NCBI GenBank assembly: GCA_022799935.1 | Contig: JAAWPK010000012.1 | Location: 1 to 38,073, forward strand | Source of the DNA: Clostridia bacterium | Lineage (GTDB): Bacteria > Bacillota > Clostridia > TANB77 > CAG-508 | Reading direction: 5' to 3' | Length of the DNA stretch: 38,073 bases | Part shown: positions 29,163 through 38,073 of the stretch, piece after piece | How the letters are laid out: every line of letters starts with the position of its first letter | Numbering within the stretch: position 1 is the stretch's first letter | The notes under the pieces: generated by a model | The model's database searches: none | The model's input: only the letters and a program-made list of their open reading frames with translations | What the model was told of the DNA's origin: nothing | Position numbers and translations under genes: made by a program

Positions 29163-30464
29163 ATGAAATCTTATAAAATAGCAGTAGCAGGAACAGGATA
29201 TGTTGGATTAGTCGCAGGAGTTTGTTTTGCAGAAAGAGGACATAATGTTATATGTGTTGATGTAGATGAAAGAAAAGTGAAAATGATGAAAGAAGGGGTT
29301 TCGCCAATATATGAACAAGACTTAGAAGAATTAATGAAGAAAAACTATAAAGAAGGAAGATTGAACTATACAACAGATTATAGAAATGCATATAAAGAGG
29401 CAGATGCAATTTTTATTGGGGTAGGTACTCCAGAATTACCAGATGGATCAGCTAATTTAAATTATGTTGCGACTGTATCTAGACAAATAGCAGAAACAAT
29501 TGAAAAGGATTGCTTAGTTGTTGTAAAGTCGACAGTTCCAATAGGAACAAATGATAAAGTTGAACAATTTATAAAAGATTCTTTAGTACATGATGTGAAG
29601 GTTGAAGTTGCTAGCAATCCAGAATTTTTAGCTCAAGGTACAGCAGTTAGGGATACATTACAGGCAAAAAGAATAATAATAGGTACAGAAAGTAAAGAAG
29701 CTGAAAAAATGCTAAAAGAAATATATGAACCATTTGGATTACCTATTGTATCTGTTAGTAGAAGAAGTGCAGAAATGACAAAATATGCATCAAATGATTT
29801 TTTAGCATTGAAAATATCTTATATGAATGATATAGCAAATTTATGCGAATTGGTAGGAGCTAATATAGAAGATGTGGCAGAAGGAATGAGTTATGATGAT
29901 AGAATAGGAGCTAGTTTTTTAAAGGCAGGAATTGGATATGGAGGAAGTTGCTTCCCAAAAGATACAAAAGCTTTAAAATATTTGGCAAAGCAATGTGGAT
30001 ATAGATTAAAAACCGTTGAAGCAGCAGTTGATGTAAATAATGAACAAAAAACAAAGTTATATAAGAAAGCTTGTGAAAGATTAATAACATTTAATAGATT
30101 AAAAGTAGCTGTGCTAGGGCTAGCTTTCAAACCAGGAACAGATGATTTAAGAGAAGCACCATCGCTAGATAATGTAGAATTACTATTAGAACAAGGAGCT
30201 AATATATATGCATATGATCCAGTAGCTACAAATAATTTTAAGAAAAGATATCCTAACCAAATTACATATGTAAATACGCCAGAAGAAGCATTAGAAGGAG
30301 CTAATGTATGTTTTATATTTACTGAGTGGCAAGAAATAAAACAGATAAAACCAAAAGAATATAAGAAATTAATGAAAACTCCACTAGTATATGATGGAAG
30401 AAATATATATAACACAGAAGAAATGAAAGAAAAAGAAGTAGAATATTATTCAATAGGAAGATAA
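29163..30464 (+). CDS. UDP-glucose 6-dehydrogenase
   Basis: 433 residues. It oxidises UDP-glucose to UDP-glucuronate. It shows NAD motif AGTGYVGLVAGVCFAERGH (about 9-27), GTPELPDGSANL, STVPIGTN, SNPEFLAQGTAVRD, the catalytic cysteine in GYGGSCFPKDTKAL (about residue 261), and LAFKPGTDDLREAPS. Starts 15 bases after the epimerase, forming a UDP-uronic acid pair. Ugd is the usual name for this enzyme; the family is certain. Confidence 0.95.
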   Translation: MKSYKIAVAGTGYVGLVAGVCFAERGHNVICVDVDERKVKMMKEGVSPIYEQDLEELMKKNYKEGRLNYTTDYRNAYKEADAIFIGVGTPELPDGSANLNYVATVSRQIAETIEKDCLVVVKSTVPIGTNDKVEQFIKDSLVHDVKVEVASNPEFLAQGTAVRDTLQAKRIIIGTESKEAEKMLKEIYEPFGLPIVSVSRRSAEMTKYASNDFLALKISYMNDIANLCELVGANIEDVAEGMSYDDRIGASFLKAGIGYGGSCFPKDTKALKYLAKQCGYRLKTVEAAVDVNNEQKTKLYKKACERLITFNRLKVAVLGLAFKPGTDDLREAPSLDNVELLLEQGANIYAYDPVATNNFKKRYPNQITYVNTPEEALEGANVCFIFTEWQEIKQIKPKEYKKLMKTPLVYDGRNIYNTEEMKEKEVEYYSIGR

Positions 30465-30570
30465 AAAAATAAAAATTCTAAGTTTTTACAATATAGAAAC
30501 ATGTAGAGTTGATGATTGCTATTATTGACAAATGTATGCTACTATAATTAGAATTACTTTTGAGAGGTAT

Positions 30571-30624
30571 TATGATATAAAAAGACAGTATGGTTTTAAA
30601 CTATACTGTTTTTTATATCATACC
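30571..30624 (+). terminator. Strong hairpin terminator after the dehydrogenase, probably bidirectional
   Basis: Arms 30571-30591 and 30603-30622 pair over about 20 bp with one gap, with T6 inside the right arm. It closes the 19.5-30.5 kb operon. The rest of 30465-30791 has the promoter listed next and no gene. Confidence 0.75.
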
Positions 30625-30644
30625 GACTAAATTAGACAAAAATA

Positions 30645-30673
30645 TTGACTATTGAAAACTTCTAATATATAAT
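30645..30673 (+). promoter_or_regulatory. Promoter of the last glycosyltransferase gene
   Basis: TTGACT (30645-30650), 17 bases, TATAAT (30668-30673). It gives a leader of about 110 bases. Confidence 0.7.
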
Positions 30674-30791
30674 GTGATAAATAAATGTAAAAATTAGTTA
30701 TTATTTGTAAAAGCTAAAAGATACCAGTAGTAAAAACAGTATTTTTAAGAAACAATATAAAATAACCATCATATTAAATAGCAAAGGAATT

Positions 30792-31922
30792 ATGAAAATG
30801 AAAATTGCCATGATAGGGCATAAAAGGATTCCATCTAGAGAAGGTGGAGTTGAGATTGTTGTTGAGGAACTATCTACAAGACTTGTGAAAAATGGACATA
30901 TTGTTGATGCATATAATAGAAAAGGAAACAACATTCAAGATGAAAATGCAGATAAAGATAAGCGAAATCTAACTGAATATGAAGGAATAAATATAAAATC
31001 AATTCCAACTTTTAAGAAAAAAGGATTGGAAGCTTTAGCATATTCTTTTTTAGCCACAATAAAAGCACTATTTGGCAAATATGATGTAATACATTATCAT
31101 GCTGAAGGGCCTGCTGCAATGTTATGGTTACCACACTTTTTAGGAATTAGAACAGTTGCAACTATACATGGGCTAGATTGGCAAAGAGCAAAATGGGGAG
31201 GATTTGCAAAAAAATATCTAAAATTTGGAGAAAAAATAGCAGCAAAATATGCAGATAAAGTAATTGTTCTTTCAAAAAATATGCAAGATTATTTCTTAAA
31301 AGAATATGGGAGAGATACAGAATTCATACCAAATGGTATAGAAAAACCAGAATATAAAAAAACAGAAATAATAAAAGAGAAATATAATTTAGAGAAAAAT
31401 GACTATATATTATCATTAGGAAGAATAGTTCCAGAAAAAGGAATCCATTATCTGTTAGAAGCATTTAAAAAAATAGATACTGATAAAAAATTAGTAATAG
31501 CAGGTGGAGCAAGCCATACAAATGAATATTTAGAAGAAATAAAGAAAAAAGCAGCAGAAGATGATAGAGTAATAATGACTGGATTTGTACAAGGACAAGA
31601 ATTAGAAGAACTATTTAGTAATTGCCTTTCATATTGTCTTCCAAGCGATATAGAAGGAATGCCTTTAAGCTTACTTGAAGCAATGAGCTATGGAAAAACT
31701 TGTATTGTAAGTAATATTCCAGAAAATATGGAAGTTGTGCAACACTATGCAATACCATTTGAAATGAGTAATATAGAAGCTTTAAAAAATAGAATAGAGA
31801 GTGTAATAGATGGCACAATTAAAATTGAACCAGAAAGAATACAAGATCACATATTAAGTATATGTGACTGGGATGCAGTGGTAGAAAAAACAGAGAAATT
31901 ATATATTAAAGAAAATAAATGA
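30792..31922 (+). CDS. Glycosyltransferase, GT4 family (rhamnosyltransferase-like)
   Basis: 376 residues. IAMIGHKRIPSREGGVEIVV (about 5-24) is the start of a GT4 subgroup often annotated as rhamnosyl or other deoxysugar transferase. It has HYHAEGPAAMLWLPHFLG, TIHGLDWQRAKWG, FIPNGIEKP, LSLGRIVPEKGIHYLLEAFK (about 200-219) and LPSDIEGMPLSLLEAMSYGK (E-x7-E). The ATG at 30798 may be the real start, as 30792 is very close to the AAAGGA ribosome site. It has its own promoter and terminator. Confidence 0.88.
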   Translation: MKMKIAMIGHKRIPSREGGVEIVVEELSTRLVKNGHIVDAYNRKGNNIQDENADKDKRNLTEYEGINIKSIPTFKKKGLEALAYSFLATIKALFGKYDVIHYHAEGPAAMLWLPHFLGIRTVATIHGLDWQRAKWGGFAKKYLKFGEKIAAKYADKVIVLSKNMQDYFLKEYGRDTEFIPNGIEKPEYKKTEIIKEKYNLEKNDYILSLGRIVPEKGIHYLLEAFKKIDTDKKLVIAGGASHTNEYLEEIKKKAAEDDRVIMTGFVQGQELEELFSNCLSYCLPSDIEGMPLSLLEAMSYGKTCIVSNIPENMEVVQHYAIPFEMSNIEALKNRIESVIDGTIKIEPERIQDHILSICDWDAVVEKTEKLYIKENK

Positions 31923-31930
31923 AAAAGTAT

Positions 31931-31978
31931 AAATAATGAACTGTGAAGAATAAAAATCTTCACAGTTTATTATTTTAA
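31931..31978 (+). terminator. Terminator before the cas operon
   Basis: A 19-bp inverted repeat (31931-31949 with 31957-31975) with a 7-base loop, ending in T-rich sequence. Confidence 0.88.
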
Positions 31979-32289
31979 AGGAATTATAGTGTGAATATGC
32001 AACAAAAGAATCAGTAGAAAATCCTATAAGATTACATAAAACAAAAGCTTTTGTAGGTGTTTAATGATAATAAAGAATTTAAATTAATACAAAATTCGAC
32101 AAAAAAGGTAACAAAAGCTAACTGAAGGTATCTAGAAAAATATTTTCAAAAATAGTATAATTTATCCATAGCGAAGAATATATAATAATTATTTTAGAAT
32201 GTTAATTAGCGAAGAATTTAAGCTTCATTTTTAGATTAATCTAATTACACTAGAATGTACAAAACTAATGAGAATAAGGAGGTGAATAA
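31979..32289 (+). other. Non-coding region upstream of cas6
   Basis: No convincing gene. A -10-like TATAAT lies at 32156-32161 without a good -35. The 11-mer TAGCGAAGAAT occurs twice (32169 and 32217). A stop-bounded frame (about 31990-32063, CEYATKESVENPIRLHKTKA) has no start and may be a gene remnant. The cas promoter should lie here. Confidence 0.5.
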
Positions 32290-33012
32290 ATGAGACTTAA
32301 ACTATCATTTGAACTTGAGAAACCAGAACTAGATATAAACTATAGAAAAAGCTTAATTAGCTTTATAAAACACAGTGTAGAAGAATATGACAAAGAATTA
32401 TTTAACACTTTATATGAAAAAGGTAAGACAACAAAAAAAACATTCACATTTGCGCCAATTTTAAATCATCCTAAATTTAAAGAAGAAAAGGTATTTTTAG
32501 AAGGAACAGGTTTCTATCTAATATTCAGTGCTTATAATTATGAATATGCTTTACATCTATTAAATAGTTTCATAAAACAAAAGAACAAAAAATTTCACTT
32601 AAATCAAAATTCTATGACACTTATAAATCTTACAGTAATTCCAGAAACAGCGATCAGAGAAAACAATATAAATATAAAAATGAGTAGTCCTCTAATTGTG
32701 CGTGAGCACAATAGAGAAACACTTAAGGATATGTATTATTCTTTTGAAAAAACAGAGAAATTTAATGAATATATAAGAATAAACATATTAGAACAAATGA
32801 AAGCTGAAAAATTAGATAGTAACTTATTAGAGGGATTTGAAATAAAGCCAATAAATGCAAAAAAGACAGTAGTTAAAGTATATGAATACAGTATAGAATG
32901 TTCAATTGGAACTTTCTGTTTAGAGGGAAAACAAGAATTATTAGACTATTTATACAAAAGCGGAATAGGGTCAAAAAAAGCAATGGGATTTGGATTATTT
33001 GAAATTGTTTAA
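32290..33012 (+). CDS. cas6: CRISPR-associated endoribonuclease Cas6
   Basis: 240 residues. It cuts the CRISPR transcript within repeats to give crRNAs. The C-terminal glycine-rich loop SGIGSKKAMGFGLFEIV is the Cas6 hallmark. The N-terminal RAMP-like strand is MRLKLSFELEKPELDINYRK. AAGGAGGTG lies upstream of the ATG. First gene of a type I-B operon; the array at 17.6 kb has a matching ATGTAAAG handle. Confidence 0.93.
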   Translation: MRLKLSFELEKPELDINYRKSLISFIKHSVEEYDKELFNTLYEKGKTTKKTFTFAPILNHPKFKEEKVFLEGTGFYLIFSAYNYEYALHLLNSFIKQKNKKFHLNQNSMTLINLTVIPETAIRENNINIKMSSPLIVREHNRETLKDMYYSFEKTEKFNEYIRINILEQMKAEKLDSNLLEGFEIKPINAKKTVVKVYEYSIECSIGTFCLEGKQELLDYLYKSGIGSKKAMGFGLFEIV

Positions 33013-33029
33013 AGGAAAGGAGGAGAAAA

Positions 33030-34883
33030 TTGAAAACTAGAATATATACAAGAGAATGGTTTTATAATGCAGGTATAATTGGATTTTTAAGAATATTAAA
33101 ACATAATCAAAAAGAATTTGCAAAAATAGAAGAGAATTATATTGAATTTGAGGCAAATGAATTAAAAGAATTTCACCACTACTATTTTAAATACTTTTTT
33201 GATACATATAATGTAGCAGAAAAAACAAAGGAAAGAATAGAAAAATCTTTTAGCAAAATAGAAAAACTTCTTGGGGAAATAAAAGAAGATTCAAAAGAAA
33301 ATAAAGAAATACTAAGTAAAATAAAGTCAGAAAAAAAATACATAAAAACGATTATAAAATCTCAATTAGATAAAATTAAAAAAATTAATGAGAATGTGTA
33401 TAATACAGTACTAGAGCAATATGAAAAAATAGATACAGCAAATAATAAAGAGGAACTTCAAGAGATACAAGAAATTATAATAAATGAAGTCAAAAAAGAT
33501 GAGATAAATAAAAAAATTACAATGAATTTATTTAAAAACATATTAAGCAAAAACTATTTCGGACAACCAAGTTTTCTAAATGTTTTAAAAACAGCATTAT
33601 CGTATGAAGAACAGCAAGATGTCATGTATAAAGATTATATTAGCAATATTATAGAGACAGACTTTTTACAAAAAATTGTTAATGGAATATATAGTATAGA
33701 GCAAGTAAAAGAACATATTGAAAATCAAAATTTTGATTTATTAACAAAAGAAATACTTCAAATTTATTCTAACATAACAAAGAAATACATAGAAAAGGAT
33801 AAAAGTATAGAAGATATACAGGAATATATACAAGAAAAAGTATTTTCATCTTGTTACATGTGTGAGAATGAATACACAATTACAGGAAATTATTCAGAAA
33901 GTAATTTTGCACCACTTGCTATAAGTAGTGATAATATGAAAAACTTTTTTTGGAACCAAAATGCAGAATTTCCAGTTTGTGATTTATGCAAATTAATTCT
34001 ATTTTGTATACCAGCAGGAATTACAACAATATCGAAAATTGTAAAAGAACAAGGGCAGACAATATATAGAGAAAAAGAAATGCTAAGTTTTGTTAATTAT
34101 GATACAGATATTCAAACTCTATTAAAAACAAACAATTTCTTTGCTATAAAATCAAAAAAAGATAAAAATATAGAAAATCCACTTAATGATTTAATTTTAA
34201 ATATAGTGGAGCAGGATAGTAAGATAAGCAGATGGCAATTAGAAAATATATTTGTTATAGAATTTGAAACAGAATATGGAGCTTATAGTAGAATGCAATA
34301 TTTTAATATAAAAAGACATGTTGCAAATTTCTTTATATTATATGGAAATTCCATGCTAAATACGATTAAAGAGCGTAACTATAAACTTCAAATTATTGAT
34401 TATATTTTGAAGGACAAAGATATTAAATATGTAATTAATGATAAATTAAAAGAGGAACTAAGTAAGGACAATTCATTTGGATTTAATTCATATATGGCAA
34501 CTAAAATAAGAATGACTTTAAAACTATTAAAAAAGGAGGAAAATATGGAAGCAGAAGTAAAGAAAAATAATGCAAAAATTTCTGTCTTATATAATTTAGG
34601 GATAGAAATACACGAAAAGTTAAAAGCAAAAAAAGAAGAAAATAAATTAAATGGATACACATATAAAATGTTAAACTCTATTAAAACTGGAAATAGACAA
34701 GAATTAATGGATACAATTTTAAGAATCCATTTGTCTATGAATAAAGATGTATCACCAATATTCATAGAAATTATGAAAGACTCTGATTTAGACTTTGAAG
34801 CAATAGGGCACAGTTTTTTAGCAGGACTAATATCAAATAGAAGAGAAGATGAAAATAATAAGGAGGTAACAAATAATGAATAA
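33030..34883 (+). CDS. cas8b: Type I-B Cascade large subunit Cas8b (Cst1-type)
   Basis: 617 residues. It recognises the PAM and helps recruit Cas3. The start REWFYNAGIIGFLRIL (about 8-23) is typical of Cas8b1/Cst1. A zinc-finger-like set, SCYMCENEYT (about 274) and PVCDLCKLILF (about 315), is also seen in this group. A long Lys/Glu coiled region lies near 60-130. TTG start at 33030 after GGAGGAG; no ATG fits. The end overlaps cas7 by 8 bases. Confidence 0.85.
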   Translation: MKTRIYTREWFYNAGIIGFLRILKHNQKEFAKIEENYIEFEANELKEFHHYYFKYFFDTYNVAEKTKERIEKSFSKIEKLLGEIKEDSKENKEILSKIKSEKKYIKTIIKSQLDKIKKINENVYNTVLEQYEKIDTANNKEELQEIQEIIINEVKKDEINKKITMNLFKNILSKNYFGQPSFLNVLKTALSYEEQQDVMYKDYISNIIETDFLQKIVNGIYSIEQVKEHIENQNFDLLTKEILQIYSNITKKYIEKDKSIEDIQEYIQEKVFSSCYMCENEYTITGNYSESNFAPLAISSDNMKNFFWNQNAEFPVCDLCKLILFCIPAGITTISKIVKEQGQTIYREKEMLSFVNYDTDIQTLLKTNNFFAIKSKKDKNIENPLNDLILNIVEQDSKISRWQLENIFVIEFETEYGAYSRMQYFNIKRHVANFFILYGNSMLNTIKERNYKLQIIDYILKDKDIKYVINDKLKEELSKDNSFGFNSYMATKIRMTLKLLKKEENMEAEVKKNNAKISVLYNLGIEIHEKLKAKKEENKLNGYTYKMLNSIKTGNRQELMDTILRIHLSMNKDVSPIFIEIMKDSDLDFEAIGHSFLAGLISNRREDENNKEVTNNE

Positions 34884-35778
34884 AAATGGATTAAGTATAA
34901 CAATGATTTTTAAAGCTCAAAGCTTAAATTATGGAGAAGGAATAGGAAATATATCAGAATTAAAGAAACTAACAAGAGGAGATGGTAGTGTATATACATT
35001 TGCCTCAAGACAAGCTATAAGATATGATATAGCAAGACTTGGAAATAAATTATTTGGATGGAACTTAGAAGTGGTAGACAAATCAAAGGGAACAGTTCAA
35101 TTTAAAGATAACTTAACAATAGAAGACTCAGAAGAAATGGATTTATTTGGATATATGAAAACTGCCAAAAAAGAAGAAGGAGCTTCTTTAATTAGGAGTG
35201 CAGCAGTTAGGCTAAGTAATGCAATTTCATTAGAAGATTATAAAAGTGATATGGACTTTTTAAATAATAAAGGATTAGCAGATAGAATAGGGGAATTTCC
35301 AAACTTAGCAAATGTAGAGCAACACTTAAGCTTCTATACATATACAATAACAATAGATTTAGCAAAAGTTGGTGTAGATGAGAAAGTAGAACTATCAAAA
35401 GAGATTAGAGCCAAAAGAGTAAAAGAATTATTAGAAATAATAAAAGTATTAAATAGAGATATTAGAGGAAGAGAAGAAAATCTAAGTCCATTATTTGTAA
35501 TTGGTGGAATATATGACTTGAATTCACCATTCTTTTTAGGAAGAATTAAATTAGATGGAAAAAATAAAGAATTTTCTATTAATGAAAATGTGTTAAAAGA
35601 TACAGTAGACCTAAAAATAGGAGAAAATTCTATTTATGCAGATACAAAAGTAGGAATAGTAAAAGATACTTTTAAAAATGAAAGAGAAATAGAAGAGTTG
35701 TTTAAAGGAAAAGTTTCTAATATTCAAGATTTCTTTGAAACATTAGAAAGCCAAGTAGAAGAGTATTACAAGAATTAG
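34876..35778 (+). CDS. cas7: Type I-B Cascade backbone protein Cas7 (Cst2/DevR)
   Basis: 300 residues. Cas7 forms the helical backbone along the crRNA. It shows LSITMIFKAQSLNYGEGIGN, LTRGDGSVYTFASRQAIRYD (about 33-52), the loop RSAAVRLSNAISLEDY, and GGIYDLNSPFFLGRI near the C-terminus, as in the DevR/Cst2 group. The ATG overlaps the cas8b stop, indicating translational coupling. Confidence 0.92.
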   Translation: MNKNGLSITMIFKAQSLNYGEGIGNISELKKLTRGDGSVYTFASRQAIRYDIARLGNKLFGWNLEVVDKSKGTVQFKDNLTIEDSEEMDLFGYMKTAKKEEGASLIRSAAVRLSNAISLEDYKSDMDFLNNKGLADRIGEFPNLANVEQHLSFYTYTITIDLAKVGVDEKVELSKEIRAKRVKELLEIIKVLNRDIRGREENLSPLFVIGGIYDLNSPFFLGRIKLDGKNKEFSINENVLKDTVDLKIGENSIYADTKVGIVKDTFKNEREIEELFKGKVSNIQDFFETLESQVEEYYKN

Positions 35779-35793
35779 AAAGGGTGTGTAGAT

Positions 35794-36459
35794 ATGAAAT
35801 ATTTGAAATTGAAATTATTTCAAGAAACAGCATGTTACAAAAAACCATTTGCATTTAAAGTGGCTGAAACATACCCATTACCACCATATTCTACTGTAAT
35901 AGGAATGCTTCATAAAGTTTTAGAAGCAAAATCTGGAGAATATTTTCCTATGAATATTTCTGTACAAGGCACATATGAAAGTATTTTTTCGAATTATCAA
36001 AATTTAAGAATGTTTAAAGGAAAAGACCAAGTTACTTCTATGCCAAGAAATGTACATCAACTTTTAAATGTAGAATTAATAATACATGTTCAAGCAGGAG
36101 ATGAAATCATAGACAAAATCTATGAAAATATTACAACAGGTAAAGAAACATTCACACTTGGGAGAAATGAAGATATTGTAAGGGTAGATAGCATTAAAAT
36201 AATACAAGAGCCTAAAATTTCTTATGGAAAAATAGTTGATAAATATAATGCTTATGTTCCAGAATACTTAGATAATACAATAAGTGGCATTCAATATAGA
36301 TTGAACACCACATATAAAATAGTTAACGACCTTCGAAAATGGGATAAAGTAAATGTAAGATATATAGAACTACATACAAATCAGGGATTAGAAGAAGTAA
36401 TGCAAGATGAAAATGGTGATTATGTGTTTTTCTTTGATAAACAGCCACACTTAAAATAA
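35794..36459 (+). CDS. cas5: Type I-B Cascade subunit Cas5
   Basis: 221 residues. Cas5 caps the 5' handle of the crRNA. The N-terminal ACYKKPFAFKVAETYPLPPY, followed by STVIGMLHKVLE (about 9-40), is the typical Cas5 start. It lies 15 bases after cas7 and about 28 before cas3. Confidence 0.92.
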   Translation: MKYLKLKLFQETACYKKPFAFKVAETYPLPPYSTVIGMLHKVLEAKSGEYFPMNISVQGTYESIFSNYQNLRMFKGKDQVTSMPRNVHQLLNVELIIHVQAGDEIIDKIYENITTGKETFTLGRNEDIVRVDSIKIIQEPKISYGKIVDKYNAYVPEYLDNTISGIQYRLNTTYKIVNDLRKWDKVNVRYIELHTNQGLEEVMQDENGDYVFFFDKQPHLK

Positions 36460-36487
36460 AGTGTGGTTTAAAAATATGGAGGCAAAT

Positions 36488-38073
36488 ATGGAAGAATGTG
36501 TTAGTTATGCAAAATCTAAACCAAAGCAAACAATAAAAGAACATACAAACGATTTATTAGAAAATCTAAAATTATATAAGACTATATATGGAGAAGAATT
36601 ATTAGAAAACAAAAACATAAATAAAAATAGATTTTGGGAATTATTAGAAATAATATGTACATATCATGATTTTGGAAAATTTTATACACCATTTCAAAAT
36701 GTAATTAGAAATAGATTAGGAATGCATTGCATACCAACAAAATTTGATTATGAAATAGTAAAACACGAAGAATTATCGCCATTATTTATTCCTATGAATA
36801 AATTTAATTTAACAAAAGAAGAAAAAAGATTAGTATATCAAGTTATTTTTTATCATCATGAAAGAGATAAGGCAGTTGTGAGTAATAAACTAGTAGAAGA
36901 AATAATTAAAGAAGATATATTGCCAAGAATAGATGAAATACAAAAAGAAATAGGAATAGAGATTGAGAAAAATCCATCATCATTTTACTTAAAATATATT
37001 GGAAGTGGAAGAAGAGATAGAATTTCTACTGGGGATGAATTATATGAAGAATACTGTTTGCTAAAAGGAATGCTACATAGGCTAGACCATAGTAGCTCTG
37101 CAGGAATAAAAGTAGAAGATGAAGTGAATGAAGAAATTGCAAAAGTTGTAGAAAAAAAGATAGAGGATGATGGGCATAGCCTAAGAGAAATACAATCATT
37201 TAGTAAAGAAAACCAAGAAAGTAATTTATTATTAATTGGTTCTACTGGAATAGGAAAAACAGAAGCGGCTTTACTTTGGAGCAAAAACAATAAAGCATTT
37301 TTCACCTTACCAATTAGAATAAGTATTAATGCTATTTTTGACAGAATATATGAAGAAATTGGATATAAAAATGTAGGATTATTACATTCTACAGCATTAG
37401 ACTATATAGAAGAAAAAGAAGAATTTAATTTAGGAATGGCAATTTATCAAAAATCTAGAAATTTATCGCAAAAGATAACTACTTGTACAATAGATCAGAT
37501 ATTTCCATTTGTATTTAAATATAGGGGATATGAAAAAATATATGCAACACTTGCCTATTCTAAGATTATTATAGATGAGATACAAGCATATTCTCCCGAA
37601 ATTGTAGCGATTATATTAAAGGGACTTCAAATGATTTATGAAATGGGTGGAAAATTTATGGTAATGACAGCAACTTTACCTAGGATATATAAAGAAAAAT
37701 TAAGAAACATGGGAATAGAATTTAAAGAAGAAAAATTTATCAAAGATACAAAGAGGCATAGAGTTTTATTGAGGGATAAAAACATAATAGAAGATATTAA
37801 AGACATAAATGAAAAAGGCAAAAATAGTAAAGTGTTAGTTATATGCAATACAATAAATAAAGCAATAGAGGTATATAAGGCTCTAAAAGAAAATAAATGT
37901 AAAAATGTTAATCTATTACATTCAAGATTTATATTAAAAGATAGAAATGAAAAAGAAACAGAAATAAAACAATTTTCTAAAGAAAAAGGAGAAGCTGGAA
38001 TATGGATAACAACACAAATAGTTGAAGCCTCTTTAGATATTGATTTTGATTATTTATATACAGAAATGTCTAC
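36488..38073 (+). CDS. cas3: CRISPR-associated nuclease-helicase Cas3 (3' end outside window)
   Basis: 528 codons visible and open to the edge. The N-terminal HD nuclease has KEHTNDLLENL, CTYHDFGKFYTPFQ (HD near 58) and FYHHERD (near 121). The helicase has Walker A IGSTGIGKTEAALLW (near 248), Walker B-like IIDEIQAYSPE (near 361), MTATLP (near 393) and TTQIVEASLDIDFD close to the edge. It degrades DNA targeted by Cascade. ATG at 36488 follows GGAGGC. cas1, cas2 and cas4 are not in the window. No in-frame CGG. Confidence 0.95.
   Translation, partial: MEECVSYAKSKPKQTIKEHTNDLLENLKLYKTIYGEELLENKNINKNRFWELLEIICTYHDFGKFYTPFQNVIRNRLGMHCIPTKFDYEIVKHEELSPLFIPMNKFNLTKEEKRLVYQVIFYHHERDKAVVSNKLVEEIIKEDILPRIDEIQKEIGIEIEKNPSSFYLKYIGSGRRDRISTGDELYEEYCLLKGMLHRLDHSSSAGIKVEDEVNEEIAKVVEKKIEDDGHSLREIQSFSKENQESNLLLIGSTGIGKTEAALLWSKNNKAFFTLPIRISINAIFDRIYEEIGYKNVGLLHSTALDYIEEKEEFNLGMAIYQKSRNLSQKITTCTIDQIFPFVFKYRGYEKIYATLAYSKIIIDEIQAYSPEIVAIILKGLQMIYEMGGKFMVMTATLPRIYKEKLRNMGIEFKEEKFIKDTKRHRVLLRDKNIIEDIKDINEKGKNSKVLVICNTINKAIEVYKALKENKCKNVNLLHSRFILKDRNEKETEIKQFSKEKGEAGIWITTQIVEASLDIDFDYLYTEMS

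Noticed and set aside
30531-30560. A promoter with TTGACA near 30536.
   Set aside because: The spacer to the nearest TATAAT is only about 12 bases. The better promoter is at 30645.
31980-32070. A short gene before cas6 (CEYATKESVENPIRLHKTKA).
   Set aside because: It has no start codon or ribosome site and is preceded by a stop. At most a remnant.

Overview
The window is very AT-rich, with AGA/ATA/GGA-dominated codon use. It looks like an anaerobic low-GC Bacillota (Clostridia-type) chromosome, probably from an uncultured gut lineage. The markers are a clostridial SMC and ClpC, short conserved clostridial peptides, prepilin-like GITLIVLVV surface-protein leaders, and a type I-B CRISPR-Cas system. 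I cannot name the genus.

The most important observation is a translation anomaly. In the first 19 kb, seven genes (smc, a large surface protein, clpC, a nucleotidase-Ogt fusion, a SprT-like protease, a metallo-hydrolase and purM) look broken, most of them into several ORFs. Every break is at an in-frame CGG triplet, and every one is repaired by skipping the C and reading the next three bases (GGN) as glycine. There are 16 sites: 1760, 4811, 5301, 5341, 5345, 6031, 6155, 6378, 6487, 7439, 7500, 7762, 14694, 16622, 17176 and 18701. I checked every CGG in the window by eye. No in-frame CGG is used as an ordinary arginine codon, and no other frame correction is needed in any gene. CGG therefore behaves as a +1 frameshift (C-skipping) signal, read as Gly, possibly because CGG is unassigned or because a four-base-reading tRNA-Gly exists. 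CDS coordinates below span these sites, and lengths are given after skipping.

Layout. 1-1.9 kb: end of smc and a terminator. 1.9-5.7 kb: a promoter, a structured leader with a (CA)13 tract, and a 1090-residue surface protein with a zinc-ribbon-like tail. 5.8-8.3 kb: clpC. 8.3-10.4 kb: small cysteine-rich and membrane peptides, ribosomal protein L28, endonuclease III and a cyclophilin. 10.4-14.4 kb: a divergent AlwI-like type IIS restriction enzyme and its two-domain adenine methyltransferase. 14.4-17.4 kb: a probable operon of nucleotidase-Ogt fusion, YlmH-like S4 protein, SprT-like protein and metallo-hydrolase. 17.6-18.1 kb: a CRISPR array of 8 repeats. 18.2-19.3 kb: purM.

19.5-31.9 kb is a surface-polysaccharide locus: initiating sugar-phosphate transferase, radical SAM/SPASM protein, glycosyltransferases, Wzy-like polymerase, a Wzx flippase fused to DUF1919, a UDP-glucuronate epimerase-like enzyme, UDP-glucose dehydrogenase and a further glycosyltransferase. 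32.3-38.1 kb is a type I-B cas operon (cas6-cas8b-cas7-cas5-cas3, with cas3 running off the window) that plausibly serves the array 14 kb upstream. The right half (19.5-38 kb) and the restriction-modification genes contain no in-frame CGG. They may be more recently acquired, or simply have avoided the codon.
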